This document shows, in pieces, positions 16,641 through 25,552 of a stretch of DNA of 64,000 bases. The notes beneath the pieces were generated by a model. The model was not told the DNA's origin. It did not search any database and worked only from the letters and a program-made list of their open reading frames with translations. Positions within the stretch are counted from its first letter, which is position 1. Each line of letters starts with the position of its first letter. This DNA comes from Dinoroseobacter sp965279125 (GTDB taxonomy: Bacteria > Pseudomonadota > Alphaproteobacteria > Rhodobacterales > Rhodobacteraceae), in assembly GCA_965279125.1 (NCBI GenBank), contig CBDIHL010000034.1:1-64000 (forward strand). Reading direction: 5' to 3'. A program made the position numbers and the translations under genes.

Positions 16641-17450
16641 AGTTCGGGATATCGGGTCTTCGGTGACGTTTCTCTGCTGGTGATTTCACAAAATGCAAAT
16701 GAGTAATATCTAAGTTGTGGGCCATACTTCATGTAAATTATGAACTCTAAGAAACTGATATATATACATATGTGCCTATGTATTCAGGTTGCCTCGAGAA
16801 TTTTAGGTATCGCAGTTAACCCACTTACAGCGCATAGATCACAGATGGCTTGAAGGGGTTCAGGTATCACATGAAAAACTATCCCCAGATGTGAATGTTC
16901 GTTTTCGACATGTAGAAATTCAGCGAAAATTCTACCCGATCTGTTCCCCGCGACAGCTGCAAATCCCCGCATCAAAGACCCACAATCGCTGCGGGTCTTT
17001 GCCAATTTATCCACAGACGCACAGGGGCTCGATTTTCGGCAAATCTGGACACCGCGTTACGAAATCCAGTGCACACACGCATGGCGTGTATGTTTGAAAC
17101 AGACAATGAGTTTTGCCAATAAGCCCTTGAAAATTGGCGACACGACGTCGTGACACACCGCATCATCATCCCGATCCCAAGCAGCATTAACTATCTTGGA
17201 ACCACCGACACCGGATCTATCCCGGCGTGATCCACAGGGTTATTCAGGCGAGCGACTCGAAGCGATGGCGGCCTCGGCACGTCCTCCAATCGCGACAAAG
17301 CCTGCGCACCTGAAGCCCTGAAATGGGCCTGGGGATAACTCTGTTGGTGGAAGGCTGCCTTAATCCGATTAGGCGACGCAGTGGATCCATGCGCGCAAGC
17401 AGACCCTGCAACCCCTTGATGCCCCTCAAGAACATCACGAGCCAAACGAA
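16641..17450. other. Gene-poor, AT-richer intergenic region
   Basis: About 810 bases contain no frame that I can support. The best is a 76-codon minus frame at 16784-17014 with no recognisable family. Visible structure includes a hairpin with 8-bp arms (AAAGACCC at 16974-16981, GGGTCTTT at 16993-17000), a perfect DnaA-box sequence at 17007-17015, a one-mismatch DnaA-like TGATCCACA at 17228-17236, and CGACACGACGTCGTG near 17138. Composition is clearly lower in GC than the neighbouring genes, which may reflect a decayed gene or an old insertion. Confidence 0.55.
17007..17015 (+). promoter_or_regulatory. DnaA-box sequence TTATCCACA
   Basis: This is an exact match to the bacterial DnaA box. It sits alone in the gap between the TetR gene and rpsI, with one near-match 220 nt away. 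A single box does not make an origin. Confidence 0.4.
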
Positions 17451-17480
17451 AAGGCCGCGCCAGTTGCCCGGCGCGGCCTT
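17451..17480 (-). terminator. Terminator of the rplM-rpsI operon
   Basis: A perfect 11-bp GC-rich stem (17451-17461 with 17470-17480) has an 8-nt loop. Read on the minus strand it is followed by TTCGTTT, starting about 22 nt past the rpsI stop. Confidence 0.88.
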
Positions 17481-17502
17481 CTCAAAACATGTAACGCAGC
17501 GA

Positions 17503-17994
17503 TTAACGCTTGGAGAACTGGAAGCTCCGACGTGCTTTGCGCTTACCGAACTTCTTCCGCTCGACCACACGGCTGTCGCGGGTCAGGAAGCCTGCCGCTT
17601 TCAGCGCGCCGCGCAAGCTGGGTTCATAAAGCTGCAACGCTTTCGATATACCGTGACGCACAGCGCCCGCCTGCCCCGAAAGACCCCCACCTTTAACGGT
17701 GGCCATGACGTCGAACTCGCCCTCGACGCCGGCAACCTGAAACGGCTGGCGCAGAATCATCTGCAACACGGGGCGCGCGAAATACGCCTCATACTCTTTG
17801 CCGTTCACGGTCATCTTGCCGGACCCAGGACGGATCCAAACGCGGGCGACCGCGTCTTTACGCTTGCCGGTCGCGTAAGAACGGCCAAGTTCGTCGCGCA
17901 CAGGCTCAGCAGGAGCAGCAAGGTTAACGGGCGCGGCATCGGTGCCGGTGACCACGTCCTGAAGATCGTCCAGGCTTTTGATTTCATCAGACAT
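17503..17994 (-). CDS. rpsI: 30S ribosomal protein S9
   Basis: The 163-residue protein has the S9 core (GRSYATGKRKDAVARVWIRPGSGK, then the C-terminal KARRSFQFSKR tail that contacts P-site tRNA). The acidic N-terminal extension of about 33 residues is usual in Rhodobacterales. It follows rplM with a 5-nt gap and shares its promoter; a strong terminator follows. Confidence 0.98.
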   Translation of the reverse strand: MSDEIKSLDDLQDVVTGTDAAPVNLAAPAEPVRDELGRSYATGKRKDAVARVWIRPGSGKMTVNGKEYEAYFARPVLQMILRQPFQVAGVEGEFDVMATVKGGGLSGQAGAVRHGISKALQLYEPSLRGALKAAGFLTRDSRVVERKKFGKRKARRSFQFSKR

Positions 17995-17999
17995 GTCGA

Positions 18000-18461
18000 T
18001 CAGCTCCGCGTGTTCTTCGAGTTCATGGATGCCACATCAACCACTTCGGGCGATTGGGCTTCATGAGGATGCTCGGCACCTGCATAAATGCGCAGGTTTG
18101 TCATTTGACGACGCGACAGCGGACCGCCGGGCAGCATACGCTGAACCGCTTTGGTCAAAACGCGCTCGGGGAACTGGCCCTCAAGGATCTCACGCGCAGT
18201 GCGCTGCTTGATCCCGCCGGGGTGGCCGGTGTGGCGGTAGTAGATTTTGCCGTCACGCTTGTTACCAGTCATTTGCACCTTGTCGGCGTTAATCACGATC
18301 ACGTTGTCGCCCATATCCATATGGGGCGTGAAGCTGGCTTTGTGCTTGCCGCGCAAGCGCATGGCGATGATCGACGCGAGACGACCCAACACGATGCCTT
18401 CAGCATCAATGATGAGCCACTTCTTCTCGATATCCGCCGGTTTTGCGGTATAGGTTTTCAT
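18000..18461 (-). CDS. rplM: 50S ribosomal protein L13
   Basis: The 153-residue protein has the L13 core motifs (W-L-I-I-D-A-E-G-I-V-L-G-R-L-A, GDNVIVINADKVQMTG, Y-Y-R-H-T-G-H-P-G-G, RMLP-G-G-P-L-S-R-R). The ATG at 18461 begins with the family's MKTYTAKPADIEKKW; a frame from 18545 would pass through the promoter and is rejected. It forms the standard rplM-rpsI operon. Confidence 0.98.
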   Translation of the reverse strand: MKTYTAKPADIEKKWLIIDAEGIVLGRLASIIAMRLRGKHKASFTPHMDMGDNVIVINADKVQMTGNKRDGKIYYRHTGHPGGIKQRTAREILEGQFPERVLTKAVQRMLPGGPLSRRQMTNLRIYAGAEHPHEAQSPEVVDVASMNSKNTRS

Positions 18462-18517
18462 CTTCGTCCTCGACGTTACGAACTCGCATACGAAGTTCGG
18501 CTGTATTAGATGGCGTT

Positions 18518-18545
18518 GTTCTAAGGGTTTCTGAGCGCGCGTCAA
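18518..18545 (-). promoter_or_regulatory. Sigma-70-type promoter of rplM-rpsI
   Basis: On the minus strand TTGACG (18540-18545) and TAGAAC (18518-18523) are 16 bases apart. The -35 matches the consensus in five positions and the -10 in four. It would start transcription about 50 nt upstream of the rplM ATG. Confidence 0.55.
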
Positions 18546-18688
18546 CAGAGGTTTCTTCTAATTTCTATCATGTTATCAACGCGCTAAAAATAAGGTATTA
18601 TATTACCCCACACAGAATTACCCAGATTTTGAGAAAAATCATCGAAAGGTCAGAAAAGTCTTGATCGCAATGCGCTTCCAGCCTACCT

Positions 18689-18779
18689 GCCCCCTCACGA
18701 AATGAGGGGACGATCCCAACCTGAGGCAACTTGGGGGGCGCTAAGGAACCTCTAGATTCTATCTACTGGATTGGAGGGG
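18689..18779 (+). promoter_or_regulatory. Possible structured leader of speD
   Basis: The 90 nt before speD hold a hairpin CCCCTCA/TGAGGGG (18691-18697 with 18703-18709, five-base loop) and a second stem CCCAA/TTGGG (18715-18719 with 18731-18735). The strand CCCCTC (18691-18696) can also pair with the speD ribosome site GAGGGG (18774-18779), and GCCCCC (18689-18694) with GGGGGC (18734-18739). These pairings exclude each other, which is the layout expected of a translational switch. It does not match a riboswitch class that I know. Confidence 0.35.
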
Positions 18780-18785
18780 CGCGTG

Positions 18786-19295
18786 ATGAACAACGCCAAC
18801 CGCTTTCAACTGGGGACAGGTCTGGAGACAGGCACCCATGCGGAAGATTTTACCCGCGGAGTTATCGACTCTGCACCCAAGCTCGAGCTTGTTACCGATA
18901 CGGATCGCGAAGATCACTTCATCCGCAAGGATGGGGCTGTTTTCGCGGGCACGCACCTAATTATCGAGGTAGAACAAGGCACTGGCCTTGATGACGAGGA
19001 CCGCATTCAAGGTGCGTTCCGCGACTGCGTCGATGCGTGTGGCGCGACTTTGCTGCATATTCATACCCATAAATTCTCGCCTCAAGGCGTGTCGGGTGTC
19101 GCGGTTTTGGCCGAAAGCCACATCTCTTGCCACACATGGCCCGAGATCGGCTATGGCGCGTTCGACGTGTTCATGTGCGGCGACGCCGAGCCTTGGAATG
19201 CGGTTCAGGTGCTTAAATCTGCGTTTTCCACTGAAAATGTGCATGTGCGCGAGCTTCGCCGCGGCGAGGAGGTTGTTGCTGGAGCGCTCGGATGA
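18786..19295 (+). CDS. speD: S-adenosylmethionine decarboxylase proenzyme
   Basis: SpeD decarboxylates SAM to give the aminopropyl donor for spermidine. The proenzyme cleaves itself between Glu110 and Ser111 in the motif ESHISCHTWPE, and Ser111 becomes the pyruvoyl group. Ser103, His116 and Cys131 lie at the spacings of the catalytic residues of the small bacterial type (Ser55, Ser63, His68, Cys83 of the Thermotoga enzyme). The 169-residue chain has about 48 extra residues at its N-terminus compared with that enzyme. A strong GGAGGGG ribosome site precedes the ATG, and the stop overlaps speE (ATGA). Confidence 0.95.
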   Translation: MNNANRFQLGTGLETGTHAEDFTRGVIDSAPKLELVTDTDREDHFIRKDGAVFAGTHLIIEVEQGTGLDDEDRIQGAFRDCVDACGATLLHIHTHKFSPQGVSGVAVLAESHISCHTWPEIGYGAFDVFMCGDAEPWNAVQVLKSAFSTENVHVRELRRGEEVVAGALG

Positions 19296-20149
19296 GCAAT
19301 TCCGACGACACCTGGATGCGCGAAACACTGCACCGAGACCATGCGCAGGCCTTGCGCGTGGACAAGGTCCTGTACGATTCTGACACCGAACATCAACGTT
19401 TGGTGGTGTTTGAGAACGGGCGCTTTGGCCGGGTGCTCACCTTGGACGGCGTTGTCCAGACGACCGAGGGCGACAACGCCATTTACCACGAAATGCTGAC
19501 CCATACGCCGATCTTGGCGCATGGGAACGCTGTTGATGTGCTGATCATCGGTGGCGGTGATGGCGGGATGGCACGCGAAGTGCTGCGTCATACGTCAGTC
19601 GAGCGGGTGACGATGGTCGAGATTGATGCAGGTGTCGTTGAGTTTTCAAAGACTTACCTGCCCTCGCTGAGTGAGGGCGCGTTTGATGATCCTCGCCTTG
19701 ATCTTGTGATCATAGATGGCGCGGCTTTCGTGCGTGAGACCGAAAAGCGTTTCGATGTGATCATTGTCGACAGCACCGACCCGGTCGGTCCCGGCGAGGT
19801 CCTATTTACCGACACCTTTTATGGTCATGCAAAGCGGTGTTTGAAGCCCGGCGGCATCCTTGTGACGCAAAATGGCGTCCCATTTATGCAGGGTGACGAG
19901 TTAACCAACACCCTGCGCGCCTTTAAGGCCCTGTTTACCAACTGGACCTGCTACATGGCGACGATCCCGACCTATGCGAGCGGCCCGATGGCCTTCGGAT
20001 GGGGCACCGATGGAGATGCGGGCGCAGTTGAACTTGGTGTGCTTCAGGACCGTTTCGAAGCTGCTGGCCTCAATCCCTATTACTACACACCAGAGGTGCA
20101 TCTAGGTGCGTTCGCCCTGCCCGGCTATGTGAAAAAGCTGCTGCCCTAG
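19292..20149 (+). CDS. speE: Spermidine synthase
   Basis: SpeE transfers the aminopropyl group from decarboxylated SAM to putrescine. The 285-residue product has the family's dcSAM-binding motif GGGDGGMAREVLRH (about 87-100) and the DSTDPVGPGEVLFT motif (about 151-164) with the catalytic Asp. The ATG overlaps the speD stop by 4 nt, so the two enzymes are made together. Its stop overlaps the convergent thioesterase stop by 4 nt. Confidence 0.96.
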   Translation: MSNSDDTWMRETLHRDHAQALRVDKVLYDSDTEHQRLVVFENGRFGRVLTLDGVVQTTEGDNAIYHEMLTHTPILAHGNAVDVLIIGGGDGGMAREVLRHTSVERVTMVEIDAGVVEFSKTYLPSLSEGAFDDPRLDLVIIDGAAFVRETEKRFDVIIVDSTDPVGPGEVLFTDTFYGHAKRCLKPGGILVTQNGVPFMQGDELTNTLRAFKALFTNWTCYMATIPTYASGPMAFGWGTDGDAGAVELGVLQDRFEAAGLNPYYYTPEVHLGAFALPGYVKKLLP

Positions 20150-20568
20150 GCCTTTGGTGGGATCGAGTAAGTCATGTTCGCGCGCGCAACCGGTTTGGGA
20201 TCGCCTTCGGAGTAGATTAGCGCGTCACCCACAGCCAAAACACGACCCAGTTTCAACAGGCGGCATTCGCAGATCAAGTCCGTATTGGCGGCAGGTTTTC
20301 GCATGAAGTCCATCGCGCAACTCGTTGTTACAGAAAGCCCTTTTGGACCAATCATCGACATCACCGCAAGATAGACAGACACATCCGCAAGCCCAAACAT
20401 CGTAGGTCCAGACACTGTGCCTCCGGGTCTTAGATGTTGGTCATCAACCTTTAAACGCACTTTGATTGCCATCGGAGCAAGCTCGATTACGTCGAACATG
20501 TCCGAGACCTGAGGAAAATCCGTCTTCAGAAACGCATGAAGCGCCTCACGTGTCATTGCCAATTCCAT
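20146..20568 (-). CDS. PaaI-type hotdog thioesterase
   Basis: The 140-residue product fits the PaaI/acyl-CoA thioesterase family: the motif L-R-P-G-G-T-V-S-G-P-T-M-F-G-L-A-D in the middle carries the conserved Gly-Gly and catalytic Asp region, followed by hotdog beta strands (LSVTTSCAMDFMRK). The ATG at 20568 has GGGAGG 6 nt upstream. It is divergent from the enoyl-CoA hydratase gene, with starts 58 nt apart, so a shared control region and a common role in acyl-CoA turnover are likely. Confidence 0.85.
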   Translation of the reverse strand: MELAMTREALHAFLKTDFPQVSDMFDVIELAPMAIKVRLKVDDQHLRPGGTVSGPTMFGLADVSVYLAVMSMIGPKGLSVTTSCAMDFMRKPAANTDLICECRLLKLGRVLAVGDALIYSEGDPKPVARANMTYSIPPKA

Positions 20569-20626
20569 CTCTGGCCTCCCCAACCACTCCGCATTAGTGT
20601 TTGGCAAGTTTGCGCCGGAGGACAAG

Positions 20627-21416
20627 ATGGCAGGCTCATTATTGTTGCGAAATGACCATGCGGGCATTATTGAGCTAACCCTCAATGATCCCAACACGTT
20701 GAACGCCTTATCGGACGAGATGCTTGCGGCTCTTCAGATGGAAATTGATGCGCTGAGCCAAGATGACACGGCCCGCGTTGTGATTCTAAAGGGCGCGGGA
20801 AAGGCCTTTTGTGCCGGGCATAACTTGCGACAAATGCAGACCAAACGTCAAAATGCCGATGGAGGTGCCGCCGCCCTCAAAGATCTTTTCGATAGATGTG
20901 CATCGGTCATGACCGGATTGATGCGCCTGCCCCAACCGGTGATCGCACAGGTCCACGGCATTGCCACGGCCGCCGGATGTCAGCTGGTCGCCACCGCCGA
21001 TCTTGCCATTGCGGCGGATGACACGCGATTTGGGGTCAACGGGGTCAATATCGGACTGTTTTGTTCAACACCAATGGTCGCGCTCAGCCGGAACATCGCG
21101 CGCAAACAAGCGTTTGAGATGCTGGTCACGGGCGAGTTCATCGACGCCGCACGCGCATCGGAACTGGGCCTGATCAACTGCGCCGTGCCGGACCGCGCAT
21201 CTTGATGCGGAGACCCGCGCGCTCGCGGCAAAGATTAACCGTAAACTGTCCGGGGCCGTACGGATGGGCAAACGGGGATTTTACGACCAAATATCGTTGC
21301 CGCTCGAAGAGGCTTATCGCGTGACCGGCGAAATCATGGTTAAGAACATGGCATTGGAGGCGACAGATGAAGGAATTAACGCATTCCTCGAAAAAACGCG
21401 CGCCGGATTGGCCTGA
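20627..21416 (+). pseudogene. Enoyl-CoA hydratase/isomerase, interrupted by one frameshift
   Basis: Frame 2 from the ATG at 20627 (ribosome site CGGAGGA) encodes a crotonase-family protein up to residue 192 and stops at TGA 21203-21205. The missing C-terminus continues at once in the next frame (from GAT at 21204 to TGA at 21414-21416) and encodes D-A-E-T-R-A-L-A-A-K-I and G-K-R-G-F-Y, as expected of the family. One extra T near 21203 explains the break. The crotonase motifs K-A-F-C-A-G-H-N-L and A-A-G-C-Q-L-V are intact upstream. It could be a real mutation or a sequencing error. The repaired protein would have 262 residues. Confidence 0.85.
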
Positions 21417-21426
21417 AAAGCCCTAG

Positions 21427-22899
21427 CTATAGCCTGTAAATCGCGCTGAACTTGTCTTCGAGATAGTCCAGCAATGGTCCTTCGCTTGGCATTTGGCCGC
21501 TGGCCTTTTCAATGACCTCAACCGGCTCATAAAGCCCGCCGTACTGCTGTACATTTTCGCGCAACCAGTGCGTCGCAGCCCCAGCATCGCCGCGCGCCAA
21601 GTCCTGCTCCCAATCTGGCACGGCCGATTTCAAGGCAGCAAACAGACAGCCTGCATAGACATTGCCAAGCGCGTAGGTTGGGAAATAGCCGAACAAGCCA
21701 ACGGACCAGTGTACGTCCTGCAATAGACCGTTGGACGGTTTATCCACCTCAATCCCGAAATCCGCCGCGAAGCGTTCGTTCCAGGCCCCCTCCAAATCGG
21801 CGGGTTGCAAGTCCCCGGCAATAATGGCGCGCTCGATGTCGAAGCGCAGCATGACATGCAGGTTATACTGCACTTCGTCGGCTTCTGTTCGAATATATGA
21901 TGGAGAACACTTATTCACAGCCCCGTAAAATGCATCCGCATTAGGCAGGCCAAGATCTCCAAAGGCCTCCTGCATTTGACCAAACAACCAAGATGTGAAC
22001 GCAGGCCCACGTCCAAGCTGGTTCTCGTAAATCCGGCTCTGGCTTTCGTGAACACCCATCGACGCACCGCGCCCAAGGGGCGTCAGCAGATGTTCAGCCG
22101 CAATTCCTTGTTCATATGTCGCATGACCGACTTCATGAATTGTTGAATAAAAACAATTGAATGGATCAGTTTCACTCACGCGGGTTGTGATCCGAACATC
22201 CTGACCACTGCCCGAGCTGAACGGATGCACTGCCCGGTCAATCCGCCCGGTTTCCATGTCATATCCAAAGGCAAGGGCCAGCTTGGTTGCGATCTGCGCC
22301 TGCGCGTCATCCCCAAACGTGCCGTCCAGTTTTCGGGGCTGATGGTCTGCGCCAAAAATGCGGTCTCGCAGGGCCACGAGCCGCGGCCGCATCCGGTCAA
22401 AAAGCGCGCCAATTTCGGCGCTTGATGTGCCAGGCTCGTAATCCGCAAGCAGCGCATCATAGAGCGATCCCCCTTCCGCCAAAGCGGCGGCCTCTTCGCG
22501 GCGCAGCGCGATGACCTCTGTCAGAATAGGCAAAAACGCGGACACATCTTCGGCTGCCCGCGCCCCAGCCCAGATCCCTTGCGCACGCGAGGTGACGCTG
22601 GCAATTTCGCTGGCCAAGCGCGCGGGCACCTTCATGGTGCGGTCATATTGGCGCTTGATCAGACGTAAATTCGCGCGTTCAACATCCGTTTTTGGGTCCG
22701 CTGCCGCGAGCCATTCCCCGACCTTTGGATCCGTGCGCCGCGCGTGCAAAACCCCTTCAATCGCTGCCATTTCTTCCGACCGCTGGCCCGCCGACCCGCG
22801 CGGCATCATGGTTTCTTGATCCCAGCCCAGGCGGCCAGCGATTGCGCCAAGCGCTTCTGTTTGGCGTTGGAACGCCATCAACTCGGAATAGGCGGACAT
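21427..22899 (-). CDS. Carboxypeptidase M32 (Taq carboxypeptidase family)
   Basis: This zinc metallocarboxypeptidase removes C-terminal amino acids from peptides. The 490-residue product has the zinc site HEVGH at residues 255-259 (TIHEVGHATYEQG), the D-P-F-N-C-F-Y-S segment before it, and the family motif HESQSR further on. Length is typical. It lies on the same strand as ctaA with a single base between them and may be co-transcribed with ctaA and trmJ. Confidence 0.95.
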   Translation of the reverse strand: MSAYSELMAFQRQTEALGAIAGRLGWDQETMMPRGSAGQRSEEMAAIEGVLHARRTDPKVGEWLAAADPKTDVERANLRLIKRQYDRTMKVPARLASEIASVTSRAQGIWAGARAAEDVSAFLPILTEVIALRREEAAALAEGGSLYDALLADYEPGTSSAEIGALFDRMRPRLVALRDRIFGADHQPRKLDGTFGDDAQAQIATKLALAFGYDMETGRIDRAVHPFSSGSGQDVRITTRVSETDPFNCFYSTIHEVGHATYEQGIAAEHLLTPLGRGASMGVHESQSRIYENQLGRGPAFTSWLFGQMQEAFGDLGLPNADAFYGAVNKCSPSYIRTEADEVQYNLHVMLRFDIERAIIAGDLQPADLEGAWNERFAADFGIEVDKPSNGLLQDVHWSVGLFGYFPTYALGNVYAGCLFAALKSAVPDWEQDLARGDAGAATHWLRENVQQYGGLYEPVEVIEKASGQMPSEGPLLDYLEDKFSAIYRL

Positions 22900-22900
22900 A

Positions 22901-24034
22901 TTAAGCCTTTCTCAGCTTGTCTGGCACAGGATATGCGGCCCGAAAACGTGCCCGCACGATTAAAACGACAAGCACAACCGCACCAAGTTGATGCGCAATC
23001 GCCCAACTCAGCGGTGCGCCATAGAGCACGGTCATAACGCCAAGCACAAGTTGCACCGCCATCATGCCGAGCACCATGTTTACCGCAAACCGAGTGCCAC
23101 TATGCGGGCTTTTGCGGCTTTTGATCCAAAGCAAAACACACGTAATACCAAGGGCATATCCAATAATCCTATGATTGAACTGGACCAAGCCCGCGTTCTC
23201 GAAAAAGTTGCGCCACCCTGGCGATAACTCAAAAACACCTGGTGGAAGTACGCCTCCGGCCATCAACGGCCAATCGCCGAAAGTGCGCCCTGCATCAATT
23301 CCGGCCACCAACGCGCCCAGCAGGATTTGGAGCGCCGTTACCCCTAACACCAGTCCTGTTAACCTTACCAAGCCAGGCTCTCCAATGCGGCGCGCGGCAA
23401 TCAAATCACGCTCGGAACGCCCCAGAAGAAACACATACCAAGCGATCAGACCCAAGATAAAGAACGCCAAACCGAGATGCACCGCCAATCGGTAGGACGC
23501 AACGTCGAGCATCGTGCCCGATAACCCTGATGAAACCATCCACCACCCGATCGCGCCTTGCAGCCCGCCAAGCACGCCCAAACCAAACAAGCGAGGCGTC
23601 CATCCGGTTGGAATTTTTCGAAATGCCAAGAACCCCAAAAATCCAATCGCCCAGACCAGCCCAATGACACGCCCCAACTGGCGATGCCCCCATTCCCACC
23701 AATATATCACCTTGAACTCCGCAAGGGTCATGCCTTTGTTTTGCAACTGATATTCGGGGATCGCGCGATAGAGCTCAAACTCAGCATCCCAAGCTTCGGC
23801 GCTGAGCGGCGGGATCGCACCCGACAGCGGTTTCCATTCGGTAATTGCAAGCCCAGAATCGGTTAACCGCGTCAGCCCACCGACCGCGATCATCAACACA
23901 ACGAGCGCAAAGAGCACCATTAACCAACTTCGGATTGCACCCCGCGCGCCCTTTGACCGCTGGTCGATCCCCCCAGGGATCGGCGCGGCGGTTTTGCTGT
24001 CTACCTCTTCGAAGATGCTGCGTGGTTTGCTCAT
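22901..24034 (-). CDS. ctaA: Heme A synthase (COX15/CtaA)
   Basis: This inner-membrane enzyme oxidises heme O to heme A for aa3-type cytochrome oxidase. The 377-residue protein has about eight membrane segments and conserved His-containing motifs (WEWGHRQLGR, VHLGLAFF, FNHRIIGY, AHQLGA) that bind heme. The GGLTRLTDSGLAITEWKPLSGAIPP motif near the first helix is diagnostic. The ATG at 24034 starts MSKPRSIFEEV; upstream frame is trmJ shadow. It follows trmJ after one base. Confidence 0.96.
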   Translation of the reverse strand: MSKPRSIFEEVDSKTAAPIPGGIDQRSKGARGAIRSWLMVLFALVVLMIAVGGLTRLTDSGLAITEWKPLSGAIPPLSAEAWDAEFELYRAIPEYQLQNKGMTLAEFKVIYWWEWGHRQLGRVIGLVWAIGFLGFLAFRKIPTGWTPRLFGLGVLGGLQGAIGWWMVSSGLSGTMLDVASYRLAVHLGLAFFILGLIAWYVFLLGRSERDLIAARRIGEPGLVRLTGLVLGVTALQILLGALVAGIDAGRTFGDWPLMAGGVLPPGVFELSPGWRNFFENAGLVQFNHRIIGYALGITCVLLWIKSRKSPHSGTRFAVNMVLGMMAVQLVLGVMTVLYGAPLSWAIAHQLGAVVLVVLIVRARFRAAYPVPDKLRKA

Positions 24035-24035
24035 C

Positions 24036-24818
24036 TTACCCCTCCGAGCCCTCTGTCTTGCTCTGGTCATGTGGGCGGCTTGTGCCTGCTTTCCAGCGCG
24101 CAAACTGCCGCAGCATCCCGTGCATGATTTGCACATCTGACAAGGTCAGCGGCAAGCGCCCCCACATGTTGCGGATGGAGGCTTTCATATGCGCGGCCTT
24201 GTCGGCGGGAAAAAAGAAGCCGGCATCCGCAAGCCGCTCTTCAAAATGGTCCCCTAGTTTTTCGACATCCAGCCCCGTCGCGTAGCGGGTCTTTGCCATT
24301 TCCATGACCTCGGGTGTAACGTCCGCAGTTTGCCTGCGCCATTCATAGCCGACCAACAGCACACATTGCGCGAGGTTAAGGGACGGGAAATCAGGGTTAA
24401 CGGGCACACTGATAATCGCGTTGGCGCGCGCGATATCGCTGTTCTCAAGCCCGGCGCGTTCTGCCCCAAACAAGATACCGACGCGCTGACCTTGCGCAAT
24501 CAGCGCCCGCGCCTGATCCATCGCATGTTCCGGCGACACCACCGGCTTGGTTAACCCCCGCGGACGCGCCGTCGTTGCAAAGAGGTAGTCAACATCCGAT
24601 AGCGCGTCCGGCGTCGTGTCGAACAATTGCGCTTCGTCCAACAAGCGCCCCGCTCCGCTGGCCATCGCAACCGCGCGCTCGTTGGGCCAACCATCCCTTG
24701 GCGCGATAATCCGCATCCTGTCGAGGCCAAAGTTCCACATCGCGCGCGCGGCAGCCCCAATGTTCTCGCCCATTTGCGGAGCAACGAGGATAACGGCGGG
24801 GGTTGAGGGCACGGTCAT
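24036..24818 (-). CDS. trmJ: tRNA (cytidine/uridine-2'-O-)-methyltransferase TrmJ family
   Basis: The SPOUT-fold RNA methyltransferase modifies the ribose at tRNA position 32 in characterised members. The 260-residue product has the trefoil-knot SAM-binding motifs: the N-terminal P-Q-M-G-E-N-I-G-A-A-A-R, the central G-I-L-F-G-A-E-R-A-G-L-E-N and the C-terminal N-P-D-F-P-S-L-N-L-A-Q. The C-terminal tail after residue 170 is the helical extension of TrmJ. It lies just upstream of ctaA. The exact target base is not shown by the sequence. Confidence 0.9.
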   Translation of the reverse strand: MTVPSTPAVILVAPQMGENIGAAARAMWNFGLDRMRIIAPRDGWPNERAVAMASGAGRLLDEAQLFDTTPDALSDVDYLFATTARPRGLTKPVVSPEHAMDQARALIAQGQRVGILFGAERAGLENSDIARANAIISVPVNPDFPSLNLAQCVLLVGYEWRRQTADVTPEVMEMAKTRYATGLDVEKLGDHFEERLADAGFFFPADKAAHMKASIRNMWGRLPLTLSDVQIMHGMLRQFARWKAGTSRPHDQSKTEGSEG

Positions 24819-24931
24819 GGTGATCCTTTCTGCGTATCAGCGGTGTAGAAAGACCGCCGCAAAGGTGCAATCCCCGTTGCTGCATCCGCGTTGGCCCGCT
24901 AAGCCAGACCTATGCAGACAGGAGCGACAAC

Positions 24932-25552
24932 ATGCCCGACACTGATATGCCCCAAATCTATCTGATAACGCCGGAACAGTTTTCATTTGATAGCTTTCCC
25001 AATACCTTAAGTCACGTTCTTGATGTAACCGATGTGGCCTGTCTGCGCCTTGATCTTGCCAGTAAGGACGAACAGACCGTCGCGCGCAGTGCGGATCTGG
25101 TGCGCGAGATTGCCCATGCGCGCGATATTCCTTTGGTCATCGATACCCATGTGCAACTTGTCGAAAAGCTCGGCCTTGATGGCGTGCACTTAACCGATGG
25201 CGGACATGGCTTGCGCAAGTTGCGCGAGACGATGGGCCCCGACCCCATCTTGGGGGCAGGATGCGGCACATCGCGACATATGGGGCTGAATGCGGGCGAA
25301 GCGGGTGCGGACTACGTGTCATTCGGACCGCTCAGTGCAAGCGTGATCGGAACTGGCGAAGTGGCCGACGACGCTCTTTTCGCGTGGTGGAGCGAGATGA
25401 TCGAGGTCCCGGTTGTCGCAGAAGGCGGCTTGGACACTGAGATCATTGCGCGGCTTGCACCGATGACCGATTTCTTTGCGGTTGGCCCGGAAATTTGGAC
25501 AACCGAAGATCCAGCGCGCGCATTGAAGCTCCTCACATCTGCGCTGCGCTAG
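24932..25552 (+). CDS. thiE: Thiamine phosphate synthase (ThiE-like)
   Basis: ThiE joins the pyrimidine and thiazole halves of thiamine phosphate. The 206-residue TIM-barrel protein shows the family's D-G-V-H-L motif near residue 87, the G-A-D-Y-V-S-F-G-P-L motif near 127, and a V-V-A-E-G-G-L phosphate-binding motif near 164. Some typical catalytic positions are less clear than in the classic enzyme, so a relaxed or related role is possible. The ATG at 24932 follows AGGAGCG. No TPP riboswitch is seen upstream. Its stop overlaps the hisI stop on the other strand. Confidence 0.8.
   Translation: MPDTDMPQIYLITPEQFSFDSFPNTLSHVLDVTDVACLRLDLASKDEQTVARSADLVREIAHARDIPLVIDTHVQLVEKLGLDGVHLTDGGHGLRKLRETMGPDPILGAGCGTSRHMGLNAGEAGADYVSFGPLSASVIGTGEVADDALFAWWSEMIEVPVVAEGGLDTEIIARLAPMTDFFAVGPEIWTTEDPARALKLLTSALR

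Noticed and set aside
16641..17450. Chromosomal origin of replication
   Set aside because: Only one perfect DnaA box, no box cluster and none of the usual neighbouring genes (dnaA, hemE, parAB).
21200..21206. Programmed +1 frameshift in the enoyl-CoA hydratase gene
   Set aside because: The site lacks the upstream ribosome-site-like stimulator and CTT-TGA slip of prfB, and the family does not use frameshifting; mutation or error is simpler.
24819..24931. TPP riboswitch before thiE
   Set aside because: No CUGAGA-type core or matching stems are seen in the leader.
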